Shown here: positions 53,019 through 61,464 of the stretch, piece by piece
Position numbering within the stretch: the stretch's first letter is position 1
Layout of the letters: each line of letters opens with the position of its first letter
NCBI GenBank assembly: GCA_036774405.1
Contig: DAIPBO010000012.1
Coordinates: 26,790 to 90,789 of the forward strand
Source of the DNA: JAAYDS01 sp012729155
Lineage (GTDB): Bacteria > Chloroflexota > Anaerolineae > UBA1429
DNA length: 64,000 nt
Direction: 5' to 3'
The notes under the pieces: generated by a model
What the model was told of the DNA's origin: nothing
Database searches by the model: none
What the model saw: only the letters and a program-made list of their open reading frames with translations
Made by a program: the position numbers and the translations under genes

Positions 53019-53960
53019 ATGCGGATTTCCACCAGCCTCGATTGTCTGGGCCCTGGCGAGCGCATTGCGCTTACCATCGGCGCCTTTGACGGGCTGCATA
53101 TCGGTCATCAGCACCTTATCCGACAACTGGTGCAGCATGCCCATCAGCGCGGCTTGCTGGCCGCCGCCCTCACCTTTGAGCCCCACCCCCGCAAGGTACT
53201 GATGCCCGAGCGCAAGCTGACGCTGCTCAGCAGCGTGCATGAGCGCGATGCCGTTTTCAACGCCCTGGGTCTCGATCTGTTGCTCTTGCTGCCCTTTACC
53301 CGCGAGCTGGCGGCCACCGGCGCGCGAGAGTTTGTGCGCCATCTCGCTGGGTGCCTGCACATGGCCGAGCTTTGGGTGGGAGAGGATTTTGCCCTTGGCC
53401 GCGACCGTGGCGGCGACCGTCGAGCCCTGGCCGAGCTGGCCTCAGAGCTGGGCTATCGTCTGCATGTGGTGCCCCCGCTGATGTTGGGTGGCGAGCCGGT
53501 GAGCAGCACGCGCATCCGTGCCCTGATCGAGGCGGGGCGCATGCCTGAGGCCGCTGAGCTGCTCGGCCGCGAGTACTGCGTAAACAGTGTGGTGGTGCCT
53601 GGCGCGCAGCGCGGGCGCACCCTGGGCTTTCGCACCGCCAACCTGCGCATTGCGGCCGAGCGCGCCAAGCCGCCCAATGGCGTCTATGCCGTTCGCGTCG
53701 AGCTTGATGGTATGGAGCTGCCGGGCGTGGCCAACCTGGGTATCCGCCCAAGCTTTGATGCTGGCGAGGTGCTGCTCGAGGTGCACCTGCTGGGCATCGA
53801 GCGCGACCTGTACGGCCTCGACCTGCGGGTGCGCTTTGTCGAGCGGCTGCGCGGCGAGATGGCTTTTGACGATGTTGAGGCGCTCAAGGCCCAGGTGCAG
53901 CGCGACATTGCCCAGGCGGCCCAGATTCTGGGCACCGAGGTGCCCGAGCGAGGCAGCTGA
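53019..53960 (+). CDS. ribF: Bifunctional riboflavin kinase/FAD synthetase
   Basis: Makes FMN and FAD from riboflavin; 313 residues. The N-terminal adenylyltransferase has TIGAFDGLHIGHQHLI and SSTRIRALIEAG; the C-terminal flavokinase has GRTLGFRTANL, GVYAVRVEL, GVANLGIRPSF and the Glu of LLEVHLLG. Start ATG at 53019; the ribosome-binding site is weak (GGCGG). Coupled to the archease gene (TGATG). Confidence 0.96.
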   Translation: MRISTSLDCLGPGERIALTIGAFDGLHIGHQHLIRQLVQHAHQRGLLAAALTFEPHPRKVLMPERKLTLLSSVHERDAVFNALGLDLLLLLPFTRELAATGAREFVRHLAGCLHMAELWVGEDFALGRDRGGDRRALAELASELGYRLHVVPPLMLGGEPVSSTRIRALIEAGRMPEAAELLGREYCVNSVVVPGAQRGRTLGFRTANLRIAAERAKPPNGVYAVRVELDGMELPGVANLGIRPSFDAGEVLLEVHLLGIERDLYGLDLRVRFVERLRGEMAFDDVEALKAQVQRDIAQAAQILGTEVPERGS

Positions 53961-54376
53961 TGTTGCCAGGCGGCTACACTGAGCGACCGCACCCGGCCGA
54001 CCTGTGCCTGGCGGTGTGGGGCAATAGCCGCGCACAGCTATATCGTCACGCGGCGCTGGCGCTGTTTGAGACGCTCGGCTGCACAGTGGGGCCCGGGCCA
54101 CAGACCGTCAACCACGAGATTCACCTTACTGCCCCTGACCCCGAGACGCTACTGGTCGACTGGCTGAGCGAGCTGCTGTACGAGAGCGAGCGACAGCAGG
54201 CTTGCTGGCAACGCTACACTCTGCACCACGTTACGACCACCGTGCTGCAAGCCACCGCACTAGGCATTCGCCCGGCCAGGCCACAGCGCGAAGTCAAGGC
54301 CGTCACCTATACAGGGCTCGAGATCGTCGAGGATATGGGCGGCCGTTGGACGGCGACGATCACCTTTGATGTGTGA
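53960..54376 (+). CDS. Archease
   Basis: Cofactor that activates the RNA ligase RtcB by helping guanylylation; 138 residues. Family marks: HPADLCLAVWGNSRAQLYRHAALALFE, split around the Asp metal ligand, LLVDWLSELLYE, and the C-terminal KAVTYTGLEIVED and ITFDV with the terminal Asp. It starts within the ribF stop and is followed directly by rtcB, the usual archease-rtcB pair. Confidence 0.93.
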   Translation: MLPGGYTERPHPADLCLAVWGNSRAQLYRHAALALFETLGCTVGPGPQTVNHEIHLTAPDPETLLVDWLSELLYESERQQACWQRYTLHHVTTTVLQATALGIRPARPQREVKAVTYTGLEIVEDMGGRWTATITFDV

Positions 54377-54399
54377 ATGCGTCGCCAGAGGAGGTCAAT

Positions 54400-55866
54400 A
54401 TGAGCACGACACGCGTGCCCACAAGACGAGATCTGCGGCAGATCTCGCCATGGGTGTGGGAGGTGTCGGCATCTTTTCGAGATGATATGCGGGCGCCGGC
54501 GCGCCTGTACGCCGACGAGGATATCCTGGCTCAGGCGTTGAGCGACCGCTCGCTCGAGCAGTTGGTCAACACGGCCACGCTCCCAGGGATTGTGGGCTAT
54601 GCCATGGCCATGCCCGATGTGCACCAGGGTTACGGCTTTCCCATCGGCGGGGTGGCGGCCACCAGTGTTAGCGATGGTGTGGTGTCTCCTGGCGGGGTGG
54701 GCTATGACATCAACTGTGGTGTACGGTTGCTGTCGACGGGCCTGCCTGCCCACGACGTGGCGCCGTTCATCGGCGAACTGATGTCGGCTCTGTTCCGCGA
54801 GGTGCCGGTAGGCGTGGGCTCCTCGGGCGAGGTGCGCGTCGATCGGCAAGAGCTGCGCCAGGTGCTGGCTGAAGGCGCTGGCTGGGCGGTGCGCAAAGGC
54901 ATGGGCCTCGCGGCAGACCTCGAACACACTGAAGATCACGGCTGCCTGGCAGGCGCCGACCCATCCAAAGTGAGCCCACGGGCGCTGGAACGAGGGCTCG
55001 ACCAGGTGGGCACGCTCGGCTCGGGCAACCATTTTCTAGAGATCGACGAGATCACCGAAGTGTACGACGAAGCGGCTGCTGTCGCGCTGGGCTTGCGGCA
55101 GGGCGACCTGTGCGTCTGGATCCACTGTGGATCGCGCGGGCTCGGGCATCAGGTGTGCAGCGACTATGTACGGGCGCTGCAGCCTGCGGTTAGCCACTAC
55201 AAGATCACCATCCCCGATCGTGAGCTGGTGTGCGCACCTGTAGAATCGCCCGAAGGACGCGATTATCTGGCCGCCATGGCCTGCGCTGCGAACTATGCCT
55301 GGGCCAACCGCCAGGTGATCACGCACTTTGTACGGCGCGTGTTTGAGCGCGTGCTCAGGGGGCGGCTGGGTGAGCCTGCGCTCGCGATGGTATACGATGT
55401 GTGCCACAATATCGCCAAGATCGAGATGCACTCCGTCGAAGGCCGGCCGGCCCGCGTCTGTGTACATCGCAAGGGCGCAACGCGGGCCTTTGGGCCTGGG
55501 CGCGCCGAGGTGCCAGAGGCCTATCGGCAACTTGGCCAGCCGGTGTTGATCCCTGGCAGCATGGGCACGGGCTCGTATGTGCTCTTGGGCACCGAGCGGG
55601 CCATGGCAGAGACCTTTGGCAGCGCCTGTCATGGGGCTGGTCGCACCATGAGCCGCCATGGAGCCACACGCAGCATCAGTGGGCGCGAGCTGCGTCTCGA
55701 TTTGGAGCGCAGCGGGATTGCCGTACGGGCACACTCTGACAAGGGGCTGGCCGAAGAGGCGCCACAGGCCTACAAGGACGTCGATGCCGTCGTCGAGGTG
55801 GTGCACCAGCACGGCATGGCGCGCCGCGTTGCCCGCACACGGCCCCTGGGCGTGATGAAGGGATAA
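54400..55866 (+). CDS. rtcB: RNA-splicing ligase RtcB
   Basis: Joins RNA 2',3'-cyclic phosphate or 3'-phosphate to 5'-OH ends; 488 residues, the archaeal/eukaryotic-like full-length type. Metal Cys is in GVGYDINCGVRLL (about 105), further metal His residues in GSGNHFLEI and HCGSRGLGHQV, and the guanylylated His in SACHGAGRTMSR (about 409). The frame can begin at a GTG at 54373, but the ATG at 54400 has GGAGG five bases upstream. Possible substrates include damaged or spliced tRNA and rRNA; no rtcA or rtcR is present. Confidence 0.97.
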   Translation: MSTTRVPTRRDLRQISPWVWEVSASFRDDMRAPARLYADEDILAQALSDRSLEQLVNTATLPGIVGYAMAMPDVHQGYGFPIGGVAATSVSDGVVSPGGVGYDINCGVRLLSTGLPAHDVAPFIGELMSALFREVPVGVGSSGEVRVDRQELRQVLAEGAGWAVRKGMGLAADLEHTEDHGCLAGADPSKVSPRALERGLDQVGTLGSGNHFLEIDEITEVYDEAAAVALGLRQGDLCVWIHCGSRGLGHQVCSDYVRALQPAVSHYKITIPDRELVCAPVESPEGRDYLAAMACAANYAWANRQVITHFVRRVFERVLRGRLGEPALAMVYDVCHNIAKIEMHSVEGRPARVCVHRKGATRAFGPGRAEVPEAYRQLGQPVLIPGSMGTGSYVLLGTERAMAETFGSACHGAGRTMSRHGATRSISGRELRLDLERSGIAVRAHSDKGLAEEAPQAYKDVDAVVEVVHQHGMARRVARTRPLGVMKG

Positions 55867-55885
55867 GCGGTGGCTCGACAGCGCA

Positions 55886-55915
55886 AAGAGACCCTGGCTG
55901 ATGCCAGGGTCTCTT
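55886..55915. terminator. Bidirectional hairpin between rtcB and the second GH4 gene
   Basis: Perfect 13-bp stem (55886-55898 with 55903-55915) and TGAT loop, between convergent genes. T-runs are weak on both sides. Confidence 0.75.
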
Positions 55916-55929
55916 GCACTATGCGGCGG

Positions 55930-57255
55930 CTAGACGCGAAAGTGTTTGAACGTGGGGAGATAGTCGCGGTTCTGCTCGAGCATCTCGTTAACCATCTCCT
56001 TGATCTCGGCCAGCGACAGCATGGTAGCCGAGAGCGGGTCAAAGCAGATGGCCTGATAGAGCAGGGTGGTGTCGCCGGTCAGGCAGGCTTCGACAGCCAT
56101 CTCTTCGACGGCCACGCTGGCGTTGACGAGCGCTGCGCACTGCGGCGGCAGGGCGCCCACGTGGATCGATGCCAACCCACCGCGCTCGGCATACACCGGC
56201 ACCTCGACGCAGACATCCTCTGGCACGTTGGTGATGATGCCCTTGTTGGGCACGTTGCCGTTAAACTTGAACGGATCGCCGCCCACAAACGCATTGATGA
56301 TGGACGACGCATACTCGTGTCCACGGCTCAGGTCCAAGGGCTCGGGGTTTTCGAGCCAGGCGATGATGTCATCTTTCCAGTCATGGGCACGTTTAGTGTA
56401 GTGATCCAGAATGTAGGCATATACGCCCGGGTTCCAGCCGGTGCCGTGCGTGCAGTACTTTTCGATGAGATCCGGACGTTTGCGGAACCACCAGTTGTAC
56501 TCCGAGTTGTGGCCGCTCGACTCGGTGACATAGTAGCCCAGGGCCATGAACATCTCGTTGCGCACGATCTCTTCGTTATAGATCTCTGGCTGTTGAACCG
56601 CCTCGCGCAGCAACGGGTAGGCATCCTCGCCCTTCCAGTCGAACTTTGTGTAAAAGGCGGTGTGGTTTATGCCCGCGCAGGTATAGTCGATCTCTTCGGC
56701 AGGGGCGCCGATCCAGCGCGCCAGCATCGCCGCGGTGCCCTGCACGCTGTGGCACAGGCCCGAAACGAGCACATCGCTCTCGCGCTGCATCGCACGGCAG
56801 AGCATGGCCATCGGGTTAGAATAGTTCAGGAAGATGGCGTTGGGGCAGTACCTTTCGATATCGTGCACGATGTCGAGCATGACGGGGATGGTGCGCATGG
56901 CGCGGAACACACCCGAGACGCTGCGGGTATCGCCCACGTTGGTATCGATGCCGTACTTTTTGGGGATGAGGATGTCATGCTTCCACACGTCCACGCCGCC
57001 GGCGAGGATGGTGCAGATGACGGCGTCGGCGCCCTTGAGCGCCTCAGCGCGATCCTTGGTGGCCACTACCTTGGCAGGATAGTTGCCCTCTTTGACGATG
57101 CGATCACAGGCGCGCTTGATGTAATCGAGGCGCTCGTCGTCGATGTCCATGAGGGCGAGGGTGGCATCTTCGAGCAGTGGGAAGGTGAGAATATCCTTCA
57201 CCAGGCCGCGAGTAAAGCCAAAACTGCCTGCGCCGATGAACGCGATCTTGACCAT
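55930..57255 (-). CDS. GH4 family glycosidase (alpha-glucosidase/alpha-galactosidase type), second copy
   Basis: A 441-residue GH4 enzyme with KIAFIGAGSFGFTRG, NYSNPMAMLCRAM, GLCHSVQGTAAMLARWIGAP, GINHTAF and VTESSGHNSEYNWWFRKRPD. It shares the motif order of the GH4 protein at 45013 but differs clearly along its length, so it is a paralogue with its own substrate range and not a recent duplicate. GGAGG lies nine bases before the ATG. Its own promoter lies back to back with that of the tRNA-Arg gene. Confidence 0.93.
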   Translation of the reverse strand: MVKIAFIGAGSFGFTRGLVKDILTFPLLEDATLALMDIDDERLDYIKRACDRIVKEGNYPAKVVATKDRAEALKGADAVICTILAGGVDVWKHDILIPKKYGIDTNVGDTRSVSGVFRAMRTIPVMLDIVHDIERYCPNAIFLNYSNPMAMLCRAMQRESDVLVSGLCHSVQGTAAMLARWIGAPAEEIDYTCAGINHTAFYTKFDWKGEDAYPLLREAVQQPEIYNEEIVRNEMFMALGYYVTESSGHNSEYNWWFRKRPDLIEKYCTHGTGWNPGVYAYILDHYTKRAHDWKDDIIAWLENPEPLDLSRGHEYASSIINAFVGGDPFKFNGNVPNKGIITNVPEDVCVEVPVYAERGGLASIHVGALPPQCAALVNASVAVEEMAVEACLTGDTTLLYQAICFDPLSATMLSLAEIKEMVNEMLEQNRDYLPTFKHFRV

Positions 57256-57297
57256 CTCTATCTCCCTCCAGTTCGGACTCTGAAACCCAGCAGCCGC

Positions 57298-57326
57298 AGC
57301 ATAGGCGGAACGAGATACGGATGCAA
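57298..57326 (-). promoter_or_regulatory. Promoter of the second GH4 gene
   Basis: On the minus strand: TTGCAT (complement of 57321-57326), 17-base spacer, TATGCT (complement of 57298-57303), about 40 bases before the start codon. Confidence 0.55.
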
Positions 57327-57336
57327 GCGGACTTCT

Positions 57337-57364
57337 TTGACGCCAAAAGCACGGCCTCTATAAT
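57337..57364 (+). promoter_or_regulatory. Promoter of tRNA-Arg
   Basis: TTGACG (57337-57342), 16-base spacer, TATAAT (57359-57364), 11 bases before the mature tRNA 5' end. Confidence 0.75.
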
Positions 57365-57375
57365 GATGCCTGCTC

Positions 57376-57448
57376 GCCCCAGTAGCTCAGCGGATAGAGC
57401 AGCTGCCTTCTAAGCAGCTGGCCCCAGGTTCGATTCCTGGCTGGGGCG
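57376..57448 (+). tRNA. tRNA-Arg (anticodon TCT)
   Basis: A 73-base tRNA. The acceptor stem GCCCCAG pairs with CTGGGGC, discriminator G at 57448; D-loop region AGCTCAGCGGATAGAGC; anticodon loop CTTCTAA gives TCT, reading AGA (and AGG); T-arm CCAGG-TTCGATT-CCTGG. CCA is not encoded. A weak 6-bp hairpin (57454-57470) follows. No integrase or att-like repeat is seen at its 3' end. Confidence 0.97.
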
Positions 57449-57612
57449 CTACACAACCTGTAGTAGGTTGCGCGGCGGATGCTCCTACATGTTGTGGTTA
57501 GGCGCTTTGCAGCATGAGGTGCTCAGCTTTGGCGCTGCAGAGTCGCCCAGATGCTAAAGGCCCGCGGCCAGGTGTTGCACCCGTCGCATCGGTCCTTACG
57601 ACCAGGCATCTC

Positions 57613-58116
57613 CTATACACCCACGATGGCGCTGCGTCGCTCCAAAAGCACCGTATCGCGCCAGACGCCGCACAACTGTCCGATGCGCTCGCGCCGCCCT
57701 ACCTGACGAAACCCGCATGCGGCGTGTAGCGCCAGGCTGGCGGCATTATCAGAGCAGATGACCGCCTGTAACATCCAGAACCCTGCCGCTTCGCTTTTGC
57801 GTATCAGCTCGGCCAGCAAGGCGCGCCCAATACCACGTCTGCGATGCCCCGCCGCCACATAGACGCTCACCTCAACCACGCCACGGTAGGCGGCCCGCGC
57901 CGAGACGGGGCTGAGCGCGGCCCATCCCACAATCCTTGTGTTCAGGCGCGCCACCAGCCTGGCCGCAACGCAGTGTTGGGCATCGAACTCGTCCCAGTTC
58001 GGTACGGCGGTCTCAAAGGTTGCCTGGCCGGTGGCAATGCCGTCGCGGTAGATGGCTGCCACAGCTGGCCAATCGGTTGGCAACATTCTGGCAATGGTAA
58101 GGGGTGTGGTGAGCAT
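57613..58116 (-). CDS. GNAT acetyltransferase (phosphinothricin/methionine sulfoximine N-acetyltransferase type)
   Basis: A 167-residue N-acetyltransferase of the Pat/MnaT group: MLPTDWPAVAAIYRDGIATGQATFET is the characteristic N-terminal substrate loop, and VEVSVYVAAGHRRRGIGRALL is the acetyl-CoA-binding A motif, followed by LHAACGFRQVGR. The ATG at 58116 lies just after the stop of the MFS gene on the same strand; no good ribosome-binding site is visible, so it may depend on translation of the MFS gene. Likely detoxifies amino-acid-like compounds. Confidence 0.9.
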   Translation of the reverse strand: MLTTPLTIARMLPTDWPAVAAIYRDGIATGQATFETAVPNWDEFDAQHCVAARLVARLNTRIVGWAALSPVSARAAYRGVVEVSVYVAAGHRRRGIGRALLAELIRKSEAAGFWMLQAVICSDNAASLALHAACGFRQVGRRERIGQLCGVWRDTVLLERRSAIVGV

Positions 58117-58127
58117 CAGGTTGGCAC

Positions 58128-59423
58128 TTACGCACCCGAGGCTGGCTCGGCTGTCGCCTGACGCGCGCGCGTCTCGCGTGCGAACATGCCAAACGCCAGG
58201 CTGACCGCGATGAACATGAGCGCGTTCGTCCACAGGGCGCCATCGTGTCCAAAGCGATCGCTAATCCAGCCCAGGAGCACTGGGCCGACAGAGATGCCGA
58301 CGTCGCCAACGGTGCGATAGATGCCCATGGTCAAGCCACGGCCACCGGGCAAGTCGAGGTCAGAGACATACGCCGCCGGCGCTGGGCCTCCGATGCCGGT
58401 GCCAATGCCCAGCAGCGCGCAACTCAGTAAAAAGTGCAGGTAGCTATGACCAAAGGTAAAGCTCGCGATGGCAATGCCGCATAGCAGACAGCTGGGCACG
58501 ATCGCCACCTTGCGGCCGTAACGGTCGCAAAGCTGGCCGGCGGTATTGATGGTCAGCAGGTTGAGCAGCGCCACAGCAGTGAGGGCGTATCCTAGCTTTT
58601 CGGGGCCGATCCCAAGGCGGTCACTGCCCAACAGAGGCAGAATGGTGTTCTGGCTGCCGGTGCGCGTGAAAAAGACCATCAGCGTCACCAGGCTAACCAG
58701 CGCAAAGTCCTTGTTGGCGAGGAGTTTGAGCCCGGCAAAGCGAGGTCGTGGCAAAGAGGCCGGGCCACTGCCGCTGACGGGCTTGCTAGCGGTGGTGGTG
58801 CTCATGCTACGAGTCTCCTCGACAGCAAAAAACGCCCAGGCGGCTGCGCAGAGTGTCAGGAAGGCATAGGCGAAAAAGGGCGCTTGATAACCCAGGTGTT
58901 CGCCCACAAAGCCGCCGATGACGGGGCCGACGCTGGTGCCCAAGAGCAGCGATCCCTGATACAGACTCATGGTGCGGCCGCGGTCTTGTGGGGTGCTGAT
59001 ATCAGCCATGACGACCATGGCGGCGGTCATCTGTATGGCCGACCCCACGCCCTGCAAAAGGCGCAAGGCCAGCAACTGACCGAAGGTTGTGGTCAGGCCC
59101 GTGAGGAGGGCGGCGACGCTCATCACCAATGGCCCGATGACCAACAGCGGCTTGCGGCCCACGCGCTCGGCCACGCTGCCCGCCGGCACATTGATGGGGA
59201 TGCGGGCGATGCCAAAGATCGCCATGAGCAGGCCCACCATGGTGGCGCCGACGCCAAACGACTTGGCATAGAGCGGCAATACTGGCCCAACGATGCCCGC
59301 CCCCAGCATATTGATAAAGGTTTGGCCCATCATGGCCAACAGAATGCCCGGGTGCTGCGACCAGCCCACCAGGCGCTTGAGGCCGCCTCCTGTGGTGATG
59401 CAGGGGTCGAGAGGTTCAGCCAT
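58128..59423 (-). CDS. MFS transporter, drug efflux type
   Basis: A 431-residue 12-helix major facilitator. The loop 2-3 motif A is visible as GSVAERVGRKPLLV and repeated in the second half as GQLCDRYGRKVAIV; motif C-like SLLLGTSVGPVIGGFVGE in helix 5 marks exporters. The start at 59423 has AGGAG seven bases upstream; the frame continues upstream without support. Its partner downstream is the GNAT acetyltransferase, a usual resistance-type pairing. Substrate unknown. Confidence 0.9.
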   Translation of the reverse strand: MAEPLDPCITTGGGLKRLVGWSQHPGILLAMMGQTFINMLGAGIVGPVLPLYAKSFGVGATMVGLLMAIFGIARIPINVPAGSVAERVGRKPLLVIGPLVMSVAALLTGLTTTFGQLLALRLLQGVGSAIQMTAAMVVMADISTPQDRGRTMSLYQGSLLLGTSVGPVIGGFVGEHLGYQAPFFAYAFLTLCAAAWAFFAVEETRSMSTTTASKPVSGSGPASLPRPRFAGLKLLANKDFALVSLVTLMVFFTRTGSQNTILPLLGSDRLGIGPEKLGYALTAVALLNLLTINTAGQLCDRYGRKVAIVPSCLLCGIAIASFTFGHSYLHFLLSCALLGIGTGIGGPAPAAYVSDLDLPGGRGLTMGIYRTVGDVGISVGPVLLGWISDRFGHDGALWTNALMFIAVSLAFGMFARETRARQATAEPASGA

Positions 59424-59538
59424 ACAGCTCCTATCGTTCCATTTGCTGCAGTTGCCGAGTTTCTGATCATGCCTCAACTGGCATACGCTGAATTGTAGAC
59501 CATCGACCGAGGCTGTCGAGTCTGCGAAAGTGGCGCGC

Positions 59539-59566
59539 TTGTTCAGGTGGCATAGGCAGCTAGAAT
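59539..59566 (+). promoter_or_regulatory. Promoter of sfsA
   Basis: TTGTTC (59539-59544), 16-base spacer, TAGAAT (59561-59566), 27 bases before the sfsA start. Confidence 0.55.
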
Positions 59567-59593
59567 GAGCGCGGTATAGCCTGTGGGGGCAGT

Positions 59594-60289
59594 ATGAGGC
59601 TTGATCGGTTGGTGCAGGCAAAGCTGCTGGCGCGCGAGAATCGGTTCCGCGCCCGTGTGCTGCTGGGTGACCTTGCGGTGACGGCGCATGTGCCCAACTC
59701 GGGCCGCCTGCAAGAGCTGCTGGTGCCCGATGCAACTGTGTGGCTGACCCCGGTTGCCCACTCTGGGCGACGCACGGCCTTTGACCTCTCTTTGGTCGAG
59801 CACGCCGGTAGCCTTGTATCGGTGGACGCGCGCTTGCCCAATGCTCTGTTCGGTGAGGCTCTGGCGGCGGATTGGCCAGTGTGCGGCGGCGTCACGCAGA
59901 TCCAACGCGAGGTTCGCCTGGGCAGCAGCCGTCTAGACTACTGCCTGACGGGCATCGGCGGCCGCTGCTGGGTCGAAGTCAAGTCGGTAACCCTGGTGCG
60001 CGGGGGCGTGGCGATGTTTCCTGATGCGCCGACGGTCCGCGGTGCACGCCATGTATGCGAGCTGCAGGCGGCTGTGCAGGCCGGCGATGCCGCGGCCGTG
60101 GTTTTTATGGTGCAGCGCGCTGATGCCCATCGCTTCAGGCCCTACGCTGAGAACGACCCGGCCTTTGCTCGTGCCCTGGCCGATGCGGCTGCGGTCGGCG
60201 TGCAGGTGTTGGCCTATCGTTGCCGCATCGCGACGACTGGTGTGTGGGTGGCTGGGCAGATTCCGGTGCAGCTGAATGATGCTTGCTGA
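59594..60289 (+). CDS. sfsA: SfsA-family nuclease
   Basis: A 231-residue SfsA protein with an N-terminal OB-like part (VTAHVPNSGRLQELLVP) and a PD-(D/E)xK nuclease-like core: Asp in SSRLDYCL and the ExK pair in WVEVKSVTLV. FPDAPTVRGARHVCEL is also a family motif. First named from sugar-fermentation stimulation in E. coli; DNA/RNA nuclease activity has since been assigned to the family. The next gene starts 32 bases beyond. Confidence 0.94.
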   Translation: MRLDRLVQAKLLARENRFRARVLLGDLAVTAHVPNSGRLQELLVPDATVWLTPVAHSGRRTAFDLSLVEHAGSLVSVDARLPNALFGEALAADWPVCGGVTQIQREVRLGSSRLDYCLTGIGGRCWVEVKSVTLVRGGVAMFPDAPTVRGARHVCELQAAVQAGDAAAVVFMVQRADAHRFRPYAENDPAFARALADAAAVGVQVLAYRCRIATTGVWVAGQIPVQLNDAC

Positions 60290-60321
60290 CCAGACTCTGG
60301 ACTGTGGAGAGGAGTACTCGT

Positions 60322-61317
60322 GTGAAGCTTGTTGATCTGATCGCGGCGCAACGGGGAGTCATGTGTATCCCACTACTGGGCTACCCAGGGGTGCCCCTGA
60401 CGGACAGTACGATCAGGCAGAATGTGCAGCAGCCCGAACAGCAGTGGGAGACTATGCTGGCACTTGACGAGCGATTCCGGCCAGATGGGCAGTTCTGCTT
60501 GATGGACCTGTCGGTAGAGGCGGGCGCGCTGGGGCTTGAGGTGCTCTTTGCCGATATGGATTCGCCCACTGTGGTCGAACATCCGGTCAAGTCGATGGCC
60601 GACCTTGACCGGTTCAGGGGGCGCGACGTTCTCGCCGACGCGCGGTTGCAGGGGTTTGTCGAGACGGTGCGTCGCATGGCGAGCGAGCTGAACACGCTGG
60701 TAGGGGGCTATGTGATCGGCCCCTTTTCGCTCGCGGGCCTGCTGCTTGGGGCTACTGAAGCCGTGATTGCGACCATCACCGAACCAGAATTGCTGCAGAG
60801 CACTCTGAGGCTGGCTACCGATGTGATCAAGCCGTATGCGCAGGCCCTCGCGGCGGCTGGTGCCGATATGGTCGCCATTCTCGAGCCCAGCGCCAGTCTG
60901 CTCGCGCCGCGTCAGTTTGAAGACTACTGTGGCGCCTATGTGCGCGAGATCGTATCAAGCCTGCGTACTGCCTCGATTCTGCACATCTGCGGGCAGACGT
61001 CGCATCTGCTCGACGGTATGGCTGCCACCGGCGCGCAAGGGCTGAGCCTCGACGCTATGGTGTCGCTGCCCGATGCGGCGCGATCTCTGCCCGAAGAGCT
61101 CGTACTCATCGGCAATGTGGATGCGGTGCAGGTGATGGTGAGCAAGCCGCCGCACGAGGTCTACGGCATTGCCAGAGACCTGATAACCGCCATGGCGCCA
61201 CACCGCAACTTTATCCTCAGCTCGGCGTGCGACCTGCCTCCCGAGACGCCTCATGCGAACATCGATGCGCTGCTGCAGGCGGCTCGCGATGCCCGCGGCC
61301 GCGACGCCCACGGCTGA
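60322..61317 (+). CDS. Uroporphyrinogen decarboxylase-fold methyltransferase (MtaA/CmuA-like)
   Basis: A 331-residue URO-D superfamily protein of the corrinoid methyltransferase type. Zinc ligands fit H-x-C-Xn-C: His and Cys in ILHICGQTS and the distal Cys in SSACDLPPETPHANI. True uroporphyrinogen decarboxylases lack this site. The GTG start at 60322 has GGAG seven bases upstream. No corrinoid protein or activator gene lies in the window, so the methyl donor and acceptor are unknown; a role with trimethylamine, methanol or other methyl compounds is possible. Confidence 0.88.
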   Translation: MKLVDLIAAQRGVMCIPLLGYPGVPLTDSTIRQNVQQPEQQWETMLALDERFRPDGQFCLMDLSVEAGALGLEVLFADMDSPTVVEHPVKSMADLDRFRGRDVLADARLQGFVETVRRMASELNTLVGGYVIGPFSLAGLLLGATEAVIATITEPELLQSTLRLATDVIKPYAQALAAAGADMVAILEPSASLLAPRQFEDYCGAYVREIVSSLRTASILHICGQTSHLLDGMAATGAQGLSLDAMVSLPDAARSLPEELVLIGNVDAVQVMVSKPPHEVYGIARDLITAMAPHRNFILSSACDLPPETPHANIDALLQAARDARGRDAHG

Positions 61318-61464
61318 CAAGCTCGACCATCTGGCTCGGCGTCAACAACGAGATTCAAGGGCTGGGCCGGCCGTGGTGTGCACCGTTCCGCCAGCGTTGC
61401 CCTGATCGCGACTCTCGACGTTGCCTTTGACTGGGGAGCACAATGGCAGCCGCAGTGGCCGACG

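Noticed and set aside
57454..57470. Terminator of tRNA-Arg
   Set aside because: Only a 6-bp stem and no T-run.
57376..57612. Integration site at tRNA-Arg
   Set aside because: No repeat of the tRNA 3' end, no integrase and no change in gene style downstream.
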